Shown here: positions 61,694 through 64,000 of the stretch, piece by piece
How the letters are laid out: each line of letters begins with the position of its first letter
Numbering within the stretch: position 1 is the first letter of the stretch
Assembly: GCF_042654345.1 (NCBI RefSeq)
Contig: NZ_JBHSGB010000006.1
Coordinates: forward strand, 310,001-374,000
DNA length: 64,000 bases
Reading direction: 5' to 3'
Source: Pararheinheimera marina
GTDB taxonomy: Bacteria > Pseudomonadota > Gammaproteobacteria > Enterobacterales > Alteromonadaceae
Notes under the pieces: model-generated
Told to the model about the DNA's origin: nothing
Database searches by the model: none
What the model saw: only the letters and a program-made list of their open reading frames with translations
Translations under genes and position numbers: made by a program

Positions 61694-63982
61694 TCAGACA
61701 GCTTCCAGATAGTCTTCCAGAGCGGCCAGGTGCCGCTCTATTGTTAAGTGAAAGTCCACCAGCTGTTTTTCCATACCCTGCCACTGCACAGGCTGTTCAG
61801 TCTCAAGCTGTTTAGCTTGCTGCTGCACCCATAACAAGCCAACGGACGAAGCAGCTCCTTTGAGTTTATGCGCCGCATCACGGAACTCCTGCTCCTGCTG
61901 TTTCACTGCAGTTTCAATCATCTTATTGATATAACCGGGCATCAGCTGAGCAAATAGCTGCACACTGCGCTGCATGGTTTGCACACCCAGCGACTGCAGG
62001 TAATCATCCAGCGTGTCCAGATCAAGAATATCCGAACTACGCTGGGGTTTGAGCTGGGTATTGTTGCCAGCGCCGGTGCCAAATAACTCATTAAGCAGCT
62101 GGTCCAGCTTATTGGTGTTGATAGGTTTGGCCAGTGAACCTTCAACCCGAATGCCATTTAACTGCTCCTGCGCTTTACGCACATTGGCACTAAGCACCAC
62201 CACAGGCAGGTCGACGAGGTCAGGTTCAGAGCGAATGTAGCGGGCAATTTCATCCCCTGTCATATCTGGCAGCTGCATATCCAGCAGTACTAAATCTAAG
62301 TCGTCTTCGGTTTCCAGCAGTGCCATGGCATCTTCGCCGGTTTCCGCCAGCACCACCTGATGGCCGCGTTGTTCCAGCAGATTGGTAGCAATTTCAGCAT
62401 TCAGCGGCACATCTTCCACCAGCAGCACTGTCAGCGCCGGATGCAGGGGCAAGGCTTCAGGCTGCGGTGGCGCCAGCAACTGAGTCGGTAGCCGCACGCT
62501 AAAACAACTGCCGCTACCGGTTTTGCTCTGCAGGCTGATACTGCCGTCCATGGCTTCCACCAATGAACGCGATACCGACAAGCCGATCCCTGAACCGACC
62601 ATACTGAGCCTGCGACCGTCGCTGGATTTATAGTACATATCAAAGATACGTTGCTGCTCAGCTTCAGCCACCCCAATGCCGGTATCCCGTACATGGAACA
62701 CCAGCTCATCGCCGGATTGCTCACTAAACTCCAGCTCCAGCAGCACCTGCCCTTTGGCAGTAAACTTCACCGCATTATTAAGCAGGTTCCATAACACCTG
62801 CCGCACTCTGGTCGGATCCAGTTTGACATAACAGTCGGCACAGAACTCGGCCGGCGCTATAAACTCCAGCCCTTTTTGTTGGCAGATCAGGCTGGCGAAA
62901 TTACAGATATCCCGGACAAAATCACCCAGTTGCACACTCTGATACAGAATATCCAGATCCTGCCGGTCAATTTTGTCCAGGTCGATAATGTCGTTGAAGA
63001 TATTGCCGAGCGTCTCGGCGCTACTAAAGATAGTGTTGCTCCAGCTGCGCTGCTCACTGCTTAGCTGAGTTTCCAGCAATCGCCGGCTCAGGCCGACAAT
63101 ACCATTCAGCGGTGTACGCAGTTCATGGCTTAAGGTGGCAATAAACTTGCCTTTGTCCTGATAGGCTTTTTCCAGTGCCTGCTCAGCCAGTTTACGTGAG
63201 GTAATATCACGGCCGAACCCCAGCAAACCAATATAGCGGCTTTGTTTGTCGAAAAATGGCACTTTGCGCATTTCAAACCACATCATCCGCCCATCGGGCG
63301 CCTGGTATTCCACATCAAGCGTCATAGCGGTGCGGCTGACGTTCAGTTCCTGGTCAATTAAAATGGCACTTGGCATGGTGTCGGCGTCGAACAACTCCGC
63401 TGGATAATGGCCAATCAGTTCTTTGGCCGATTTGCCCATCAGCACTTCAAACATCTTATTGCAGCTGACAATGCGGCCAGTCTCGTCGCGGTAATAGAAC
63501 AAATCGGGAGAACTGTCGACAATAGAACGCATCAGCAAACTTTGCTCTTCCAGCTCCTGCTGGGTTTTACGGCGCCAGGCAATTTCCCGGCGCAGTTCGT
63601 CCACCGCCCGACGTTTTGCCTGAAACGCCTTTTTCCGCTCTTCAATTTCAAAGTTCAGCTGACGAATGGTTTCCTGCATATTCTGGTTCAGCAACCGCTC
63701 CTGTCGGATCGAGTCCTGCAGATAGAACAGCGCTTCGTCCAGATGTTGCACCAGGTAAAAACTGATCAGAATAAACACCGGCGAACAGGTCAGCGAAAAC
63801 AGCAAAGCGCCAAGCACCAGTGGCCACAGCACCACTTCATACAACAGCAGGCTATAAGCACCAGTCAGGACCCCTGTGACGGCCTGCAATAAGATAAAAC
63901 AGAGGAAAAAGCACTGCAGCCAGCCCCATTGCTTCAGGTAACTGGCAAATTTCCGGATCACAGGATGAACACTGTGTTGCAT
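61694..63982 (-). CDS. arcB: Aerobic respiration control hybrid sensor kinase ArcB
   Basis: A 762-residue tripartite kinase, close to the E. coli 778. Order of domains: two membrane segments with a very short periplasmic loop (about 20-80), a coiled-coil linker, a PAS domain (about 150-260), HisKA with His286 in SHELRTPLNG, HATPase (NLLNNAVKFT, DTGIGV, GSGIGLSV), a receiver with Asp568 in LLDMQLPD and an HPt domain with His705 in AHKLKGAASSVG. It autophosphorylates under reducing conditions and passes phosphate to ArcA, encoded convergently one base away. The linker contains no obvious Cys of the redox-sensing kind known in E. coli. Confidence 0.94.
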   Translation of the reverse strand: MQHSVHPVIRKFASYLKQWGWLQCFFLCFILLQAVTGVLTGAYSLLLYEVVLWPLVLGALLFSLTCSPVFILISFYLVQHLDEALFYLQDSIRQERLLNQNMQETIRQLNFEIEERKKAFQAKRRAVDELRREIAWRRKTQQELEEQSLLMRSIVDSSPDLFYYRDETGRIVSCNKMFEVLMGKSAKELIGHYPAELFDADTMPSAILIDQELNVSRTAMTLDVEYQAPDGRMMWFEMRKVPFFDKQSRYIGLLGFGRDITSRKLAEQALEKAYQDKGKFIATLSHELRTPLNGIVGLSRRLLETQLSSEQRSWSNTIFSSAETLGNIFNDIIDLDKIDRQDLDILYQSVQLGDFVRDICNFASLICQQKGLEFIAPAEFCADCYVKLDPTRVRQVLWNLLNNAVKFTAKGQVLLELEFSEQSGDELVFHVRDTGIGVAEAEQQRIFDMYYKSSDGRRLSMVGSGIGLSVSRSLVEAMDGSISLQSKTGSGSCFSVRLPTQLLAPPQPEALPLHPALTVLLVEDVPLNAEIATNLLEQRGHQVVLAETGEDAMALLETEDDLDLVLLDMQLPDMTGDEIARYIRSEPDLVDLPVVVLSANVRKAQEQLNGIRVEGSLAKPINTNKLDQLLNELFGTGAGNNTQLKPQRSSDILDLDTLDDYLQSLGVQTMQRSVQLFAQLMPGYINKMIETAVKQQEQEFRDAAHKLKGAASSVGLLWVQQQAKQLETEQPVQWQGMEKQLVDFHLTIERHLAALEDYLEAV

Positions 63983-64000
63983 GCGAGCCTTCAGGGGTTA

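Noticed and set aside
1..64000. tRNA genes, insertion sequences, prophage, CRISPR arrays, toxin-antitoxin or defence genes
   Set aside because: None was seen by eye; no transposase, integrase, repeat-spacer pattern or cloverleaf was recognised.

Overview
The window is a contiguous piece of a gammaproteobacterial chromosome. The gene order tilS-accA-dnaE-rnhB-lpxB-lpxA-fabZ-lpxD-skp-bamA-rseP-dxr-cdsA-uppS-frr-pyrH-tsf-rpsB, divergent from map-glnD-dapD, and the gcvA-ygdD-rlmM, ppnN-xni and mutY-yggX/trmB neighbourhoods match the Escherichia/Vibrio/Shewanella arrangement. ArcA/ArcB, many c-type cytochromes, a TonB-dependent receptor, an NAD-type isocitrate dehydrogenase, DUF3019/DUF3014/DUF3192/DUF3293 genes and moderate GC point to an Alteromonadales-like marine or freshwater lineage (Rheinheimera/Alishewanella type). 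The genus is inference. No tRNA, rRNA, insertion sequence, prophage or CRISPR array was seen.

Layout. 1-1259: 3' part of a two-component locus (DUF3019 protein, OmpR-type regulator, start of a sensor kinase). 1349-7360: a TonB-dependent receptor interrupted by one in-frame TAA, divergent from a three-gene periplasmic cytochrome operon (diheme c4-like cytochrome, MauG/CcpA-type diheme peroxidase, beta-helix protein with a C-terminal heme c). 7479-9559: a quinone-oxidoreductase-like enzyme and a divergent LysR regulator. 9618-12371: an S9 peptidase followed by a molybdopterin-fold/cytochrome c fusion. 12457-12570: SRP RNA with a good promoter. 12645-16398: acyltransferase, DUF3014 protein, patatin-like lipase, diguanylate cyclase.

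16389-36913 is the conserved minus-strand block for tRNA-Ile lysidine synthesis, fatty acid and DNA synthesis, lipid A and outer membrane biogenesis, isoprenoid and phospholipid synthesis, and translation. 37153-41427 is the divergent map-glnD-dapD unit. 41494-43257 is an M61 peptidase. A self-contained promoter/20-codon ORF/terminator unit lies at 43386-43582, ahead of a second diguanylate cyclase. 45252-49494 holds ppnN-xni-DUF3192 and a 571-residue orphan. 49618-55428 holds isocitrate dehydrogenase, a GST, Ves/HutD, rlmM, ygdD, an alpha/beta hydrolase, gcvA and yggX. mutY diverges from trmB-rsmC. The right end carries a second nonsense-interrupted gene (DUF3293), a sensor kinase, and arcA and arcB in convergent orientation.

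Most of the window is core genome. The parts most worth following up are the receptor/cytochrome/beta-helix locus, the small transcription unit at 43.4-43.6 kb, the hairpin that fills the accA-tilS gap, the tandem palindrome at the arcA promoter, and two otherwise intact genes each interrupted by a single TAA.
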